Below are positions 9,258-17,488 of a DNA stretch of 39,707 bases, piece by piece. A program made the translations under genes and the position numbers. The notes under the pieces were generated by a model. The model ran no database searches. It worked only from the letters and a program-made list of their open reading frames with translations, and had not been told where the DNA came from. The DNA is from Victivallales bacterium (GTDB taxonomy: Bacteria > Verrucomicrobiota > Lentisphaeria > Oligosphaerales > Oligosphaeraceae): NCBI GenBank assembly GCA_017554445.1, contig JAFZIJ010000181.1, forward strand, positions 1 to 39,707, in the 5' to 3' direction. Within the stretch, counting starts at the first letter, position 1. Every line of letters starts with the position of its first letter.

Positions 9258-11099
9258 TTATGCTTCCAAAACCCGTAACGCCGTCTTGACATTGCCCAAT
9301 GGAGCCGAAACCTGCACGCCCGCCACACGGGAACGGATATCCGCCAGTGTCTTCCGCGCGATTTCAATACCAATTTCGAGCTGTCCTTCCTTCGTATCGG
9401 AAGATTGCATCTTCTCGATGATCCAGTCTGGAACAACCACGCCGGGCACTTCGTTCTTCATGAACAACGCATTCCGCAGGGAGGACATCGGCCAAATTCC
9501 CGCAATGACAGGAAGATGCGTATCCGCAATCGCGTCAAGAAAACGTTCAAGGGAACGAATGTCGAACACAGGCTGCGTCGTCACGAAATTCGCCCCCGCC
9601 TCCACTTTCTCATGGAGACGACGGATTTCACGATCGAAATCAATGGCGTTCGGATCGGCTCCCACGCCGCAGACAGCGGCCGTCGGCGGATCGATTTTCT
9701 GTCCGCCCAAATCCACGCCTTGATTCAAATGCTTCTGCAATTTGACCAAACCAATGGAATCCGTATCGAACACGCCGGACGCGAAGCTGTAGTTTCCAAG
9801 CTTCGGCGGATCGCCCGTGATGAACAGCAGATTGTTCAATCCAACGGCCGCACAGCCAAGCAGTTGGGCCTGCATGGCGATGAGATTCATGTCGCGGCAA
9901 CAGACGTGCAGGACGGCGTCGATTCCGCCTTCATTCTGGATTTTCATAGCCGTGACCAACGGCGACAGTCGCGGTGACGCACGCGGTCCATCAGGAACAT
10001 TCAAGACATCAACGCCAGCGGCGGCGCAGACTTTTGCCTTCTCGATGATTGAGTCAAGATTCCAACTACGCGGCGGCGTCACTTCAACAGTCGTAATCCA
10101 TTCGCCTTTCGCAAGTTTCGCGCCAAGCCGCGAACGTTCAGCCAAAGGCTTTTCTGCCGCAAGCGGCACCTGCTCCGTCGATTCGACGGTCTCGATGACA
10201 ACTTGCTTCTTGCCAAGCGGTTTCACGGAATTCGCCAAATCGCGTATATGTTCAGGCGTTGTGCCACAGCAACCGCCGATGGCACGCACGCCAAGTGCCG
10301 CATAGCGAACGGCATACGTACTCATGTATTCCGGATCACACATGTAGAGCTGCCGATTATCAACCGCCTGCGGCGTTCCCGCGTTCGGTTGAACAATCAC
10401 TGGCACGGTACAGACTTTGACGGCATGTTCCGCAATTTTCAGCATGGCGGACGGCCCCAATCCACAATTGAAACCGATCGCATCCGCAACCGGAAGACCG
10501 TCTTCGGCAAAAGCCGTCCTGTTTTTGATTTCCTCCGCCGTAGCGTCGCCATCAGGCATGGAATGGGACAGCACGAAAGCGACGTTCTCTCCAATCGCCG
10601 CCATCGCCTTTCGTGCCTCCAAAGCAGCCTGACGGGACGGCAATGTTTCAAAAATGATAAAATCCGCGCCAGCCTCCAGCAAGGCTTTGGCCTGACGCGA
10701 CAGAACATCCACGCGTTCCGCTTCAGTCGTTCCCGTTGTCCGTAGCGGCCCAATAGAACCTGCGATGAGAATGCGCCGCCCCCAATTGCGCGAATCACGG
10801 GCCTCCATGGCGACTTTCACCGCCGCATGGTTGATATCTGCCATTTTTGGAACAAGCCCATGTTGCAGCAAGGCAATGTCATTGGCGCCGAAGGAATTGG
10901 TCGTGATGACATCCGCTCCGGCGGCCAGATATTCCGTATGGATTTCACGGACAAGCTTTGGATCCGTGATGCAAATCTCATCATAGCAACGGTTAGTGAA
11001 TACATGGCGACGGTACAGTTCCGTTCCCATGGCACCGTCGAAAACAACCAGTTGCTCCTGCAGAAAATGATTCAGTTCTATGCTTAGCATGCAATACAC
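9258..11099 (-). CDS. bifunctional homocysteine S-methyltransferase / methylenetetrahydrofolate reductase
   Basis: A YitJ-type fusion. Residues 10-290 are a zinc-dependent homocysteine S-methyltransferase: FDGAMGTELY, TTNSFGAN, GFNCGLGP and GGCCGTTPEHI supply the metal-ligand cysteines. Residues 325-613 are a MetF-type TIM barrel: VEVTPPRSWN, LNVPDGPRASPRLSP, LFITGDPP and FVTTQPVFD. It reduces methylene-THF to methyl-THF and methylates homocysteine, the last steps of methionine synthesis. The longest frame begins with GTG at 11099; an in-frame ATG at 11090 is equally good, and neither has a clear Shine-Dalgarno. It lies 108-117 bp downstream of metW, in line with metX-metW, and 17 bp before the EpmA fusion. 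Confidence 0.92.
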   Translation of the reverse strand: MYCMLSIELNHFLQEQLVVFDGAMGTELYRRHVFTNRCYDEICITDPKLVREIHTEYLAAGADVITTNSFGANDIALLQHGLVPKMADINHAAVKVAMEARDSRNWGRRILIAGSIGPLRTTGTTEAERVDVLSRQAKALLEAGADFIIFETLPSRQAALEARKAMAAIGENVAFVLSHSMPDGDATAEEIKNRTAFAEDGLPVADAIGFNCGLGPSAMLKIAEHAVKVCTVPVIVQPNAGTPQAVDNRQLYMCDPEYMSTYAVRYAALGVRAIGGCCGTTPEHIRDLANSVKPLGKKQVVIETVESTEQVPLAAEKPLAERSRLGAKLAKGEWITTVEVTPPRSWNLDSIIEKAKVCAAAGVDVLNVPDGPRASPRLSPLVTAMKIQNEGGIDAVLHVCCRDMNLIAMQAQLLGCAAVGLNNLLFITGDPPKLGNYSFASGVFDTDSIGLVKLQKHLNQGVDLGGQKIDPPTAAVCGVGADPNAIDFDREIRRLHEKVEAGANFVTTQPVFDIRSLERFLDAIADTHLPVIAGIWPMSSLRNALFMKNEVPGVVVPDWIIEKMQSSDTKEGQLEIGIEIARKTLADIRSRVAGVQVSAPLGNVKTALRVLEA

Positions 11100-11207
11100 C
11101 AGATTACGCGGTCTTCAGATACACGAAGTCAATTACTATCCATTATAATATAACTCTTGTATCGACGACCGCCATAACCCTCGTTGCAAAGAATTAGCAA
11201 AAACGCC

Positions 11208-11960
11208 TCATCCCACGTATCTAGGCGATTCAATCACAAACAGCACTTCACGCGCCGCGATGTTGTGTTTTGCGGCCACGAATTCAACGACTTCGTTGTC
11301 CAGATACGCCCACGCCTGGCAGACATGCAGTTTATTTTCCGCAATCCAGTCCAGAAAGTCGTTGATACTGCACAAATGGATGTTCGGCGTATCATACCAA
11401 TGGTATGGCAACGATCCCGTGATAGGCATCCTTCCGCCCAAGGCAAAAGATAACCGCACGCTCCAATGCGCGAAATTCGGAAACGAAACGACTCCGTATT
11501 TCGCCACGCGAAGCATCTCTTTCAACGTCTCCAGCGGTTGCGGAAGCGTCTGTAGCGTCCGTTCCAGAACGGCATATGTAAAGCTTTGGGGTTGTACATT
11601 TTCCAAGACCTTATCAAGATCCATCAAGCAGACGGGAAGTCCCTTTTCAATGCATGTCAACGCCGCCTTGCGGTCGCATTCCACGCCTTGGCAACTCACA
11701 TCCGCCAATTCAGCGATGCTCGCCAGCAACTCGCCATTTCCACAGCCCAGATCCAGCACTGTGTCACCTGATGACAACAGACGGCCAATATATTCATCTT
11801 CCCAGTGAGCAGGTGGTGATTCTATGTTTTGGTTCGCCAATGCCCGATCCAACTGATGCTGCAGCGTAATGAAATCACAATCAATGCTGTTGACGCCCAA
11901 CGTGCGCAAAAACTGTTCGCTTGAACACTTCGCATCTTGATTAACAAATTCTTTCTCCAT
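11208..11960 (-). CDS. metW: methionine biosynthesis protein MetW
   Basis: A 250-residue SAM-methyltransferase-fold protein of the MetW family, which pairs with MetX in homoserine activation. Evidence is the SAM-site motif VLDLGCGNGELL near residue 70, VECDRKA, and the family-typical YAVLERTLQ and PNFAHW segments. It starts 16 bp after metX, the standard metXW arrangement. Compared with classic MetW proteins of about 200 residues it has an N-terminal extension of roughly 50 residues with no motif I recognise. Its own catalytic activity is not established in the family; a partner role for MetX is the usual view. Confidence 0.9.
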   Translation of the reverse strand: MEKEFVNQDAKCSSEQFLRTLGVNSIDCDFITLQHQLDRALANQNIESPPAHWEDEYIGRLLSSGDTVLDLGCGNGELLASIAELADVSCQGVECDRKAALTCIEKGLPVCLMDLDKVLENVQPQSFTYAVLERTLQTLPQPLETLKEMLRVAKYGVVSFPNFAHWSVRLSFALGGRMPITGSLPYHWYDTPNIHLCSINDFLDWIAENKLHVCQAWAYLDNEVVEFVAAKHNIAAREVLFVIESPRYVG

Positions 11961-11976
11961 GCTTGTGTCCTCCTAA

Positions 11977-13218
11977 CTATTTCACGCAACGCAATTTGGA
12001 CTTTCCTTTCAGGAACGCCGTCAGCAGTTCGCCGACGGCTTCTTCCTCCACCAAAAAGGCGTCATGACCGTAACTTGTTTCAAGTTGGACATACGTGACA
12101 GGAATCCGGTCATGCAACAACGCACGGACGAAATCCTCTGAAGCTTCCGGTGGATAAAGCCAGTCGGACGAAAACGAAACCACCATCATTTCAGATTTGA
12201 TCCGCGTGAACGCCTTCCGCAAGTCACCGTCGCCCCACTTTTCAGCGGCGTCAAAATAATCCTGCGCACGTGTCACATACAGATAACTGTTCGCGTCAAA
12301 ACGCTCCACAAACGTCTCGCCTTGGTGTTCCAGATAGCTCTCGACGGCGAATTCCACATCAAATGTATGGTTGGCGTAGAAATCACGCTGGCGGCGACGC
12401 CCGAACTTCACATCCATGCCTCTGCCAGAGAGATATGTGATGTGCGCAAGCATTCTGGCGGCGGCCAGCCCCATGTCCGGATGCACACCGCCGTAATAGT
12501 TGCCGTTGTTGAAATGCGCGTCATGCATAATCGCCTGCCGCGCAACAGCATTGAATGCAAGCCCCTGCGCGGAAAGAACAGGGCTCGCCGCCAAAACAAT
12601 GCATTTTTGCACACGTTCAGGATACGCCAAAGCCCATTCCAGCGATTGCTGTCCGCCAAGTGAACCGCCACATACGGCATACAACCGCTCAATGCCCAGT
12701 TCATCCAATAACATGGCCTCCATCCGAACCCAGTCGCCGACAGTTATAAATGGAAAATCCAATCCATACGGCTTGCCCGTCGCAGGATTGATGCTAGACG
12801 GCCCTGTAGAACCATAACAGCTTCCCGCCACGTTCATTCCAATGACAAAAAAGCGATTCGTGTCAAATGGTTTGCCTGGTCCGACCATCGCGTCCCACCA
12901 GCCCGGATATTTCAACCGCCATGGCCGATACGTTTCAGACGCGTCGGCATCCCATCCCGCGATATGTGCATCGCCCGTCAACGCATGAGGCAGGAAAATC
13001 GCGTTGCTTTTATCCGCGTTCAACGTGCCATACGTCTCGTATTCGACCTCCAACGGTGCCAGTGGATAGCCGCTGTCCAAAATGAACGGGACATCCGTCG
13101 TCGCCAACGTCATCCTTTTGGCATGCGTCCATCCAACCGAACGTGGACTGTCCGGCGGATCCGCTGTCGTCGTACGACTTGGACGGGGAAGTTCTTGAAA
13201 TGTTACTGAATCAGTCAT
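11977..13218 (-). CDS. metX: homoserine O-acyltransferase MetX
   Basis: An alpha/beta-hydrolase-fold enzyme that activates homoserine (usually with acetyl-CoA) for methionine synthesis. The 413-residue protein shows YETYGTLN, HALTGDAH, the nucleophile elbow CGGSLGGQQSLEWA, SSDWLYPP (acid residue) and SYGHDAFL (histidine). Acetyl versus succinyl use is not certain from sequence. It begins at ATG 13218, with no obvious Shine-Dalgarno, and carries about 30 poorly conserved residues before the core. It heads the minus-strand methionine operon metX-metW-(hmt/metF) and diverges from the CpXC gene across 274 AT-rich bases. I found no SAM riboswitch in that leader. Confidence 0.95.
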   Translation of the reverse strand: MTDSVTFQELPRPSRTTTADPPDSPRSVGWTHAKRMTLATTDVPFILDSGYPLAPLEVEYETYGTLNADKSNAIFLPHALTGDAHIAGWDADASETYRPWRLKYPGWWDAMVGPGKPFDTNRFFVIGMNVAGSCYGSTGPSSINPATGKPYGLDFPFITVGDWVRMEAMLLDELGIERLYAVCGGSLGGQQSLEWALAYPERVQKCIVLAASPVLSAQGLAFNAVARQAIMHDAHFNNGNYYGGVHPDMGLAAARMLAHITYLSGRGMDVKFGRRRQRDFYANHTFDVEFAVESYLEHQGETFVERFDANSYLYVTRAQDYFDAAEKWGDGDLRKAFTRIKSEMMVVSFSSDWLYPPEASEDFVRALLHDRIPVTYVQLETSYGHDAFLVEEEAVGELLTAFLKGKSKLRCVK

Positions 13219-13421
13219 GTATAATGGTTTATATTCTCTATCAGAAACAATTATGAAAAATTTACGTATTTAATTTAATGTTTTTCTCTCACAATGCAAA
13301 CGAAAAACATGAGTTTTTTCCATGACATTCAAAAAACAGTCCAATACGACTTCATGTGTCCATGAAAACGGTCAAACAACTGAAAAATGAAAAAATGGGT
13401 CGTCTTCATGCATGGATGTCG

Positions 13422-13451
13422 TTGATTTTCCAGCCAATGCGGAGATATTAA
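13422..13451 (+). promoter_or_regulatory. possible sigma70-type promoter for the CpXC-SUI1-PHP run
   Basis: TTGATT at 13422-13427 and TATTAA at 13446-13451 are separated by 18 bp. Transcription would begin about 25 nt before the Shine-Dalgarno of the CpXC gene. The region between the two divergent genes is AT-rich, so chance matches are likely. Confidence 0.3.
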
Positions 13452-13492
13452 AGGAATGACGTATTCAAGAGACAGAAACAGGAGCCAAATCC

Positions 13493-14164
13493 GTGTCAGA
13501 CACCCATAAGGAAACCGTCGTCTGCCCGCACTGTGGGCAACGCATATCGACGCAAGTCACCAACGTCATCAGACATGATGATGTCAAGGCGTTGGATGCA
13601 TTGTACAAAGGAACTCTCAACCGCGTCCGTTGCGCCAAATGCGGCCACGATTTTCTCGTGGACACAACGCTTATCTACCGCGATGACGAAAATCCGTTCA
13701 TCGTCTATTATGTTGATATTCCAGAAGATGCGGATTTGCACACATATGAGCGGGAAATCGACGTCATGGCGACGGAAGCGGCCATGAAGGAAAATCTGGA
13801 CCGTCCAACCGTCCGTCTGACGGTTTCTCTTCCAGATTTCATCGAAAAAATCTCCCTCCGCAGGCTCGGGCTGGATGACCGCCTCATCGAATACGCCAAG
13901 CATCAACTTTTCTCCAATCTCGGAGAGGAACGCCTCAGCAGTTCCGCCCACCGCCTGCTCGTCGATTTCTCCAACAAAGACGCGGACAAACTCGCGTTCA
14001 TCGTCTATGATCGCGAGACAAACCGCCCCATATCCTCCTTACACGTTCCCATGGAGGAATTTAATAATTTGGTAAAGGAGTTTTCCGTCAACGACCAGTT
14101 GATGAACGAACTCGACACCCTCTTCCCGTCCTGCTACGTCAGCGTGGACAGACTTTTTGGATAA
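13493..14164 (+). CDS. CpXC domain protein
   Basis: A 223-residue soluble protein whose N-terminal third fits the CpXC domain: CPHCGQ near residue 11 and RCAKCGHDF near residue 46 form two zinc-knuckle-like pairs. The remainder is mixed alpha/beta without a motif I recognise. The start is a GTG preceded by AGGAGCC at the right distance, which decides this start. The family's function is not known; the cysteine pairs suggest metal binding. It leads a plus-strand run with the SUI1-like gene, which begins right at its stop codon. Confidence 0.8.
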   Translation: MSDTHKETVVCPHCGQRISTQVTNVIRHDDVKALDALYKGTLNRVRCAKCGHDFLVDTTLIYRDDENPFIVYYVDIPEDADLHTYEREIDVMATEAAMKENLDRPTVRLTVSLPDFIEKISLRRLGLDDRLIEYAKHQLFSNLGEERLSSSAHRLLVDFSNKDADKLAFIVYDRETNRPISSLHVPMEEFNNLVKEFSVNDQLMNELDTLFPSCYVSVDRLFG

Positions 14165-14171
14165 TCAGCCC

Positions 14172-14654
14172 ATGTCAAAGAAGAAACGTCAACAACAAGA
14201 AAAACCAGAAGAACCGCTCGGTGATAATTGGACGAATCCTTTTAAGGACTTGAATATCAAGTTTGAAGAACCAGATCCGCCGCCACCACCGCCACCCAAG
14301 CCGACGTTTGAAGAGCAACATCCGACGCTCACCAAGGAAGACCGCGCCCTCATCGCCGCTTTCGGAGCGGAAGACGATGATGCGCCGTCGCTTAGCCGTG
14401 CAGACATGACGAAAAAATGGCCGTTGCTCACCATCACCCATGAACGCAAAGGCCATGGCGGCAAAACCGTCACACTCGTCAAAGGCCTCGAACGACTCAC
14501 GACGCTTGAGCAGATGGAACTCTGCGACGGCATCAAGACTTCCTTGGGCATCGGCGGACGATTCATGGAAGGAACGCTCGAACTGCAGGGCGACCAACGT
14601 GAACGCGCCGCCAAGTGGTTGGAAGGGAATAAGTTCAGAACGAAAATCTGCTGA
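14172..14654 (+). CDS. SUI1/eIF1 (YciH-like) family protein with proline-rich N-terminus
   Basis: The C-terminal 85 residues are a SUI1 domain: ITHERKGHGGKTVTLVKGLE, CDGIKTSLGIGG and LQGDQRERAAKWL match the bacterial YciH/eIF1 family, thought to influence start-codon fidelity on the 30S subunit. The first 75 residues are charged and contain a run of seven prolines (PPPPPPP) and acidic stretches, longer than the compact bacterial forms. ATG at 14172 is preferred; an in-frame TTG at 14157 would overlap the CpXC stop. Tight spacing to CpXC (7 bp) and to the PHP gene (9 bp) implies co-transcription. Confidence 0.85.
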   Translation: MSKKKRQQQEKPEEPLGDNWTNPFKDLNIKFEEPDPPPPPPPKPTFEEQHPTLTKEDRALIAAFGAEDDDAPSLSRADMTKKWPLLTITHERKGHGGKTVTLVKGLERLTTLEQMELCDGIKTSLGIGGRFMEGTLELQGDQRERAAKWLEGNKFRTKIC

Positions 14655-14663
14655 CGGCATACC

Positions 14664-15458
14664 ATGAATTCATACCATAATCATTGCAATTGGAGCGACG
14701 GCGCACACGAGATGCGCGACATGTATCGCGCCGCCCGAGAGGCCGGATTCCGCGAATTCGGCCTCAGCGACCACTATGTGAAAACGCCTTTCGGCGATAA
14801 TGAAATCACCGCCTACAGCATCGACAAGTCGAAATTGGCGGAATACGTCGATGCCTGCCTGGCCTGCAAGAAGGAATTCGAGACGGACACATTCACCGTC
14901 CGCCTCGGCATGGAAGTCGATTACTTTCCAGAAAACGCCGAAGAAGTCGTTTCAGAACTTCTAAAATATCCGTTCGATTATCTGATTGGCTCCATTCATT
15001 TCTCCAATGAATTTCCCATCGACCACACGGCCGCCTGTTGGGAAGCGCTTCCGCCTGGCGGCATCGATGAAATTTGGCATGACTATTGGAAGAAAATCCG
15101 CTTTGCCGCCGAATCCGGCCTCTATTCGTTCATCGGCCATCTGGATCTTCCGAAAAAATTCTGTTTCTATCCTTCCTATGACTATACAGACGAGGCACTT
15201 GCGGCATTGAAAGCCATCAAGGCGGCAGGTATCGCCATGGAAATCAACACGGCCGGCTGGGCGAAGCCATGCAAATCCGCTTATCCGTCCAGAAACATCT
15301 TGAAAGCGGCGCATGAACTGGGCATCCCCATGCTCATTTCCGCAGACGCCCACGACACACGTCACGTGGCGCGTTTCTTCCCAGAAGCGGAAGAATGCCT
15401 CCGCGAGGCGGGATATACCGCTTTCACCTGTACATTTGAAAACATGAAAAGAAGATAG
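14664..15458 (+). CDS. PHP-family histidinol phosphatase-like phosphoesterase
   Basis: A 264-residue PHP-domain hydrolase close to HisJ-type histidinol phosphatases. Metal ligands are visible in YHNHCNWSDG (residues 4-13), LSDH (34-37), GMEVDYF, GSIHFSNEF, FIGHLDLPKKF and ISADAHDTRHV. If it is HisJ it removes phosphate from histidinol phosphate in histidine synthesis; other PHP members use different phosphomonoesters, so substrate is inferred. No other his genes are nearby. It starts 9 bp after the SUI1-like gene and ends 35 bp before the Gfo/Idh/MocA-DUF1080 gene. Confidence 0.82.
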   Translation: MNSYHNHCNWSDGAHEMRDMYRAAREAGFREFGLSDHYVKTPFGDNEITAYSIDKSKLAEYVDACLACKKEFETDTFTVRLGMEVDYFPENAEEVVSELLKYPFDYLIGSIHFSNEFPIDHTAACWEALPPGGIDEIWHDYWKKIRFAAESGLYSFIGHLDLPKKFCFYPSYDYTDEALAALKAIKAAGIAMEINTAGWAKPCKSAYPSRNILKAAHELGIPMLISADAHDTRHVARFFPEAEECLREAGYTAFTCTFENMKRR

Positions 15459-15493
15459 TCCCTTCATTAACAATCACTTAAAAGGAGCATTTC

Positions 15494-17062
15494 ATGAAAG
15501 CACTACGAGTTGGTATCATTGGTTGCGGTGGTCGCGGTTGGGCGCATGCCTCAGGCTACAAAGCGGCTGGAGACCGTGTCATCCTCGCCGCCTGCGCGGA
15601 CATCCACAAACCTGCGGCGCAACGTTTTAAAGACAATTTCGGCTTCAAGAAGATCTATACGGACTACCATGAAATGCTGGAAAAAGAGAAACTGGATGTC
15701 GTTTCCATGTGCCTCTGGCCCAAGCTTCACTGCCAGGCCGTTCTCGACATCGCGTCCGCCGCTTACGCCCCCCAACTTATCAACGCCGAAAAACCGATGG
15801 CTCCCACCTACGGCGAAGCCCTCAAGATGTACAATGCCTGCGAAAAACGCGGCATCAAGATGACATTCTGCCATCAGCGCCGTTACGGCGCAAGTTGGTC
15901 AACCGCCAAAAAACTGCTCGACGAAGGCGTCATCGGCAAGTTGACGCGCATGGAAATGAATACTTCCAACCTCTTCGACTGGGGCACCCATTGGTTCGAC
16001 ATGATGAATTTCTTCAACGACGACATCCAGGCGTCATGGGTTCTCGGCAACATCGGCTGCGCGGCGGATACCTCCGTCTTCGGCGCCCGCGTCGAAACCG
16101 CCGGACTCTCCTACATCAAATGGCCCAATGACGTCACGGGTCTCATGACCACCGGCAACGGAACCAGCACACCCTACGAAATCCGCCTCATCGGCACGGA
16201 AGGCATGATGGACATCTGGCATGGCCGCGTCAAAATCTTCGCACAGGGCAAAGATTGGGAGGACGTCGATCTGAAAGGCGTCCGCGGCGACGATACCGTC
16301 CTCCACATTCTCGCCAGTCTTGACTGGGTCCAGAACGGCATCGAATCCAAGACCTGCAGCAAGCATGCCTTGGCCGCAACGGAACTTATTTTCGCAACTT
16401 ACGAGTCTTCCCGCCTCCATCAGCGCGTCATGCTCCCGCTGAAAAAAGTCAAAGACTCCCCCTTCCTTTCCATGCTCAAGACCGGCGAACTCGTCTGCCC
16501 GGATTGGCCCACGTTCGTTTCCGACGACGAAGAGGCTGAAGGCTTCAAACTCTTCTACAACGGTAAAGACACGAAGGGCCTCAAGATGAACGCCCCGCGC
16601 GCATGGACGTCCAAAGGCGGCCTTCTCTCCGCCACCAAGGAAGGCGCTTTCGTCTGGCTCGACAAGGAAATCGGTGATTTCGAACTGCGTTTCGAACGCC
16701 GCCTCGACAACCGCGCAGAAGTCGATGTCGTCTTCTGGGCCAATCCTGAAAAAGGCCCCGAAACAGGCCTCCAAATCGTCAATGCCGACGACCGGATGGA
16801 GCCCGTCAGCCCCGAAACATCCGGAGCTTTGCGGGAAATCAAAGCCCCGTTGAGCAACATCGGCGCGGGTTCCGGCTGGCAGTGGGTCCACGTCCGTTGC
16901 GAAAAAGGCAAACTGACCGTCACCGCCAACGGCAAAGTCGTGCAGGAGTGCATGTTGGCTGACTACCCGAAGGCCGCCAAACACAAGCAGAAGGGCGCTA
17001 TCGGCTTCCTCCTCCGCAAGAACGCCGTTGATCTGAAGAGCATCCTCATCAACGAACTGTAA
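15494..17062 (+). CDS. Gfo/Idh/MocA oxidoreductase fused to DUF1080 domain
   Basis: A 522-residue fusion. Residues 1-330 are a Gfo/Idh/MocA oxidoreductase: VGIIGCGGRGWAHA is the NAD(P) Rossmann loop, INAEKPMAPTY is the EKP motif, and FDWGTHWFDMM supplies the catalytic-type histidine. Residues 345-522 match a DUF1080 (3-keto-glucoside hydrolase-type) beta-sandwich: GFKLFYNGKDTKGL, GDFELRFERR, GAIGFLLRKNAVDLKSI. DUF1080 domains are often linked to 3-keto sugar chemistry, so oxidation and cleavage of a glycoside in one protein is a reasonable inference. No signal peptide is visible. AAAGGAGC before the ATG is the strongest Shine-Dalgarno in this run. Confidence 0.88.
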   Translation: MKALRVGIIGCGGRGWAHASGYKAAGDRVILAACADIHKPAAQRFKDNFGFKKIYTDYHEMLEKEKLDVVSMCLWPKLHCQAVLDIASAAYAPQLINAEKPMAPTYGEALKMYNACEKRGIKMTFCHQRRYGASWSTAKKLLDEGVIGKLTRMEMNTSNLFDWGTHWFDMMNFFNDDIQASWVLGNIGCAADTSVFGARVETAGLSYIKWPNDVTGLMTTGNGTSTPYEIRLIGTEGMMDIWHGRVKIFAQGKDWEDVDLKGVRGDDTVLHILASLDWVQNGIESKTCSKHALAATELIFATYESSRLHQRVMLPLKKVKDSPFLSMLKTGELVCPDWPTFVSDDEEAEGFKLFYNGKDTKGLKMNAPRAWTSKGGLLSATKEGAFVWLDKEIGDFELRFERRLDNRAEVDVVFWANPEKGPETGLQIVNADDRMEPVSPETSGALREIKAPLSNIGAGSGWQWVHVRCEKGKLTVTANGKVVQECMLADYPKAAKHKQKGAIGFLLRKNAVDLKSILINEL

Positions 17063-17064
17063 AG

Positions 17065-17347
17065 TAACGACGGTGTCTCGCCGTTGGGCGCAGGAGGTCC
17101 CATCGGCGTCTCGCCGTTGGGCGCAGGAGGTCCCATCGGCGTCTCGCCGTTGGGCGCAAGAAGTCCCATTGGCGTCCCGCCTGCAATGGTAACGACGGCG
17201 TCTCGCCGTTGGGCGCAAGAAGTCCCATCGGCGTCCCGCCTGCAATGGTAACGACGGCGTCCCGCCTGCAATGGTAACGACGGCGTCCCGCCTGCAATGG
17301 TAACGACGGCGTCCCGCCTGCAATGGTAACGACGGCGTCCCGCCGTC
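17065..17347. repeat. mosaic tandem repeat of 33-bp and 26-bp units
   Basis: Two unit types alternate in the order A-A-A-B-A-B-B-B-B. Unit A (33 bp) is built on CGTCTCGCCGTTGGGCGC followed by an AGGAGGTCCCATCGG-like tail; unit B (26 bp) is CGTCCCGCCTGCAATGG plus TAACGACGG. All units share a GGCGTCYCGCC core. Because 26 is not a multiple of three, the array is unlikely to be coding although it creates long minus-strand open frames. It sits between the stop of the Gfo/Idh/MocA-DUF1080 gene and its terminator. Confidence 0.9.
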
Positions 17348-17383
17348 GGGTTAAAACGAATTTCCACCTTATATAATAATTAT

Positions 17384-17446
17384 CTCACGTCTCACGCCTC
17401 TCGTCTCACGTCATTTTTTGACATGAGGCGTGAGACGTGAGTTTTT
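17384..17446 (+). terminator. strong rho-independent-type terminator
   Basis: A perfect 17-bp stem, left arm 17384-17400 and right arm 17425-17441, is followed by TTTTT. The loop contains a further copy of TCTCACG, so the left arm is itself internally repetitive. It would stop transcription from the Gfo/Idh/MocA-DUF1080 gene before the opposite-strand oxidoreductase at 17489. Confidence 0.75.
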
Positions 17447-17488
17447 GTATCAGTTTTCGATCTGTTTATTCCAGCGTTTCTTTCCGTT

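Noticed and set aside
13219..13492. SAM riboswitch before metX
   Set aside because: I looked for the conserved S-box core and K-turn on the minus strand and did not find them.
16034..17323. 429-codon minus-strand open frame opposite the Gfo/Idh/MocA-DUF1080 gene
   Set aside because: It is the antisense shadow of a recognised gene and runs into the tandem repeat; no family features.
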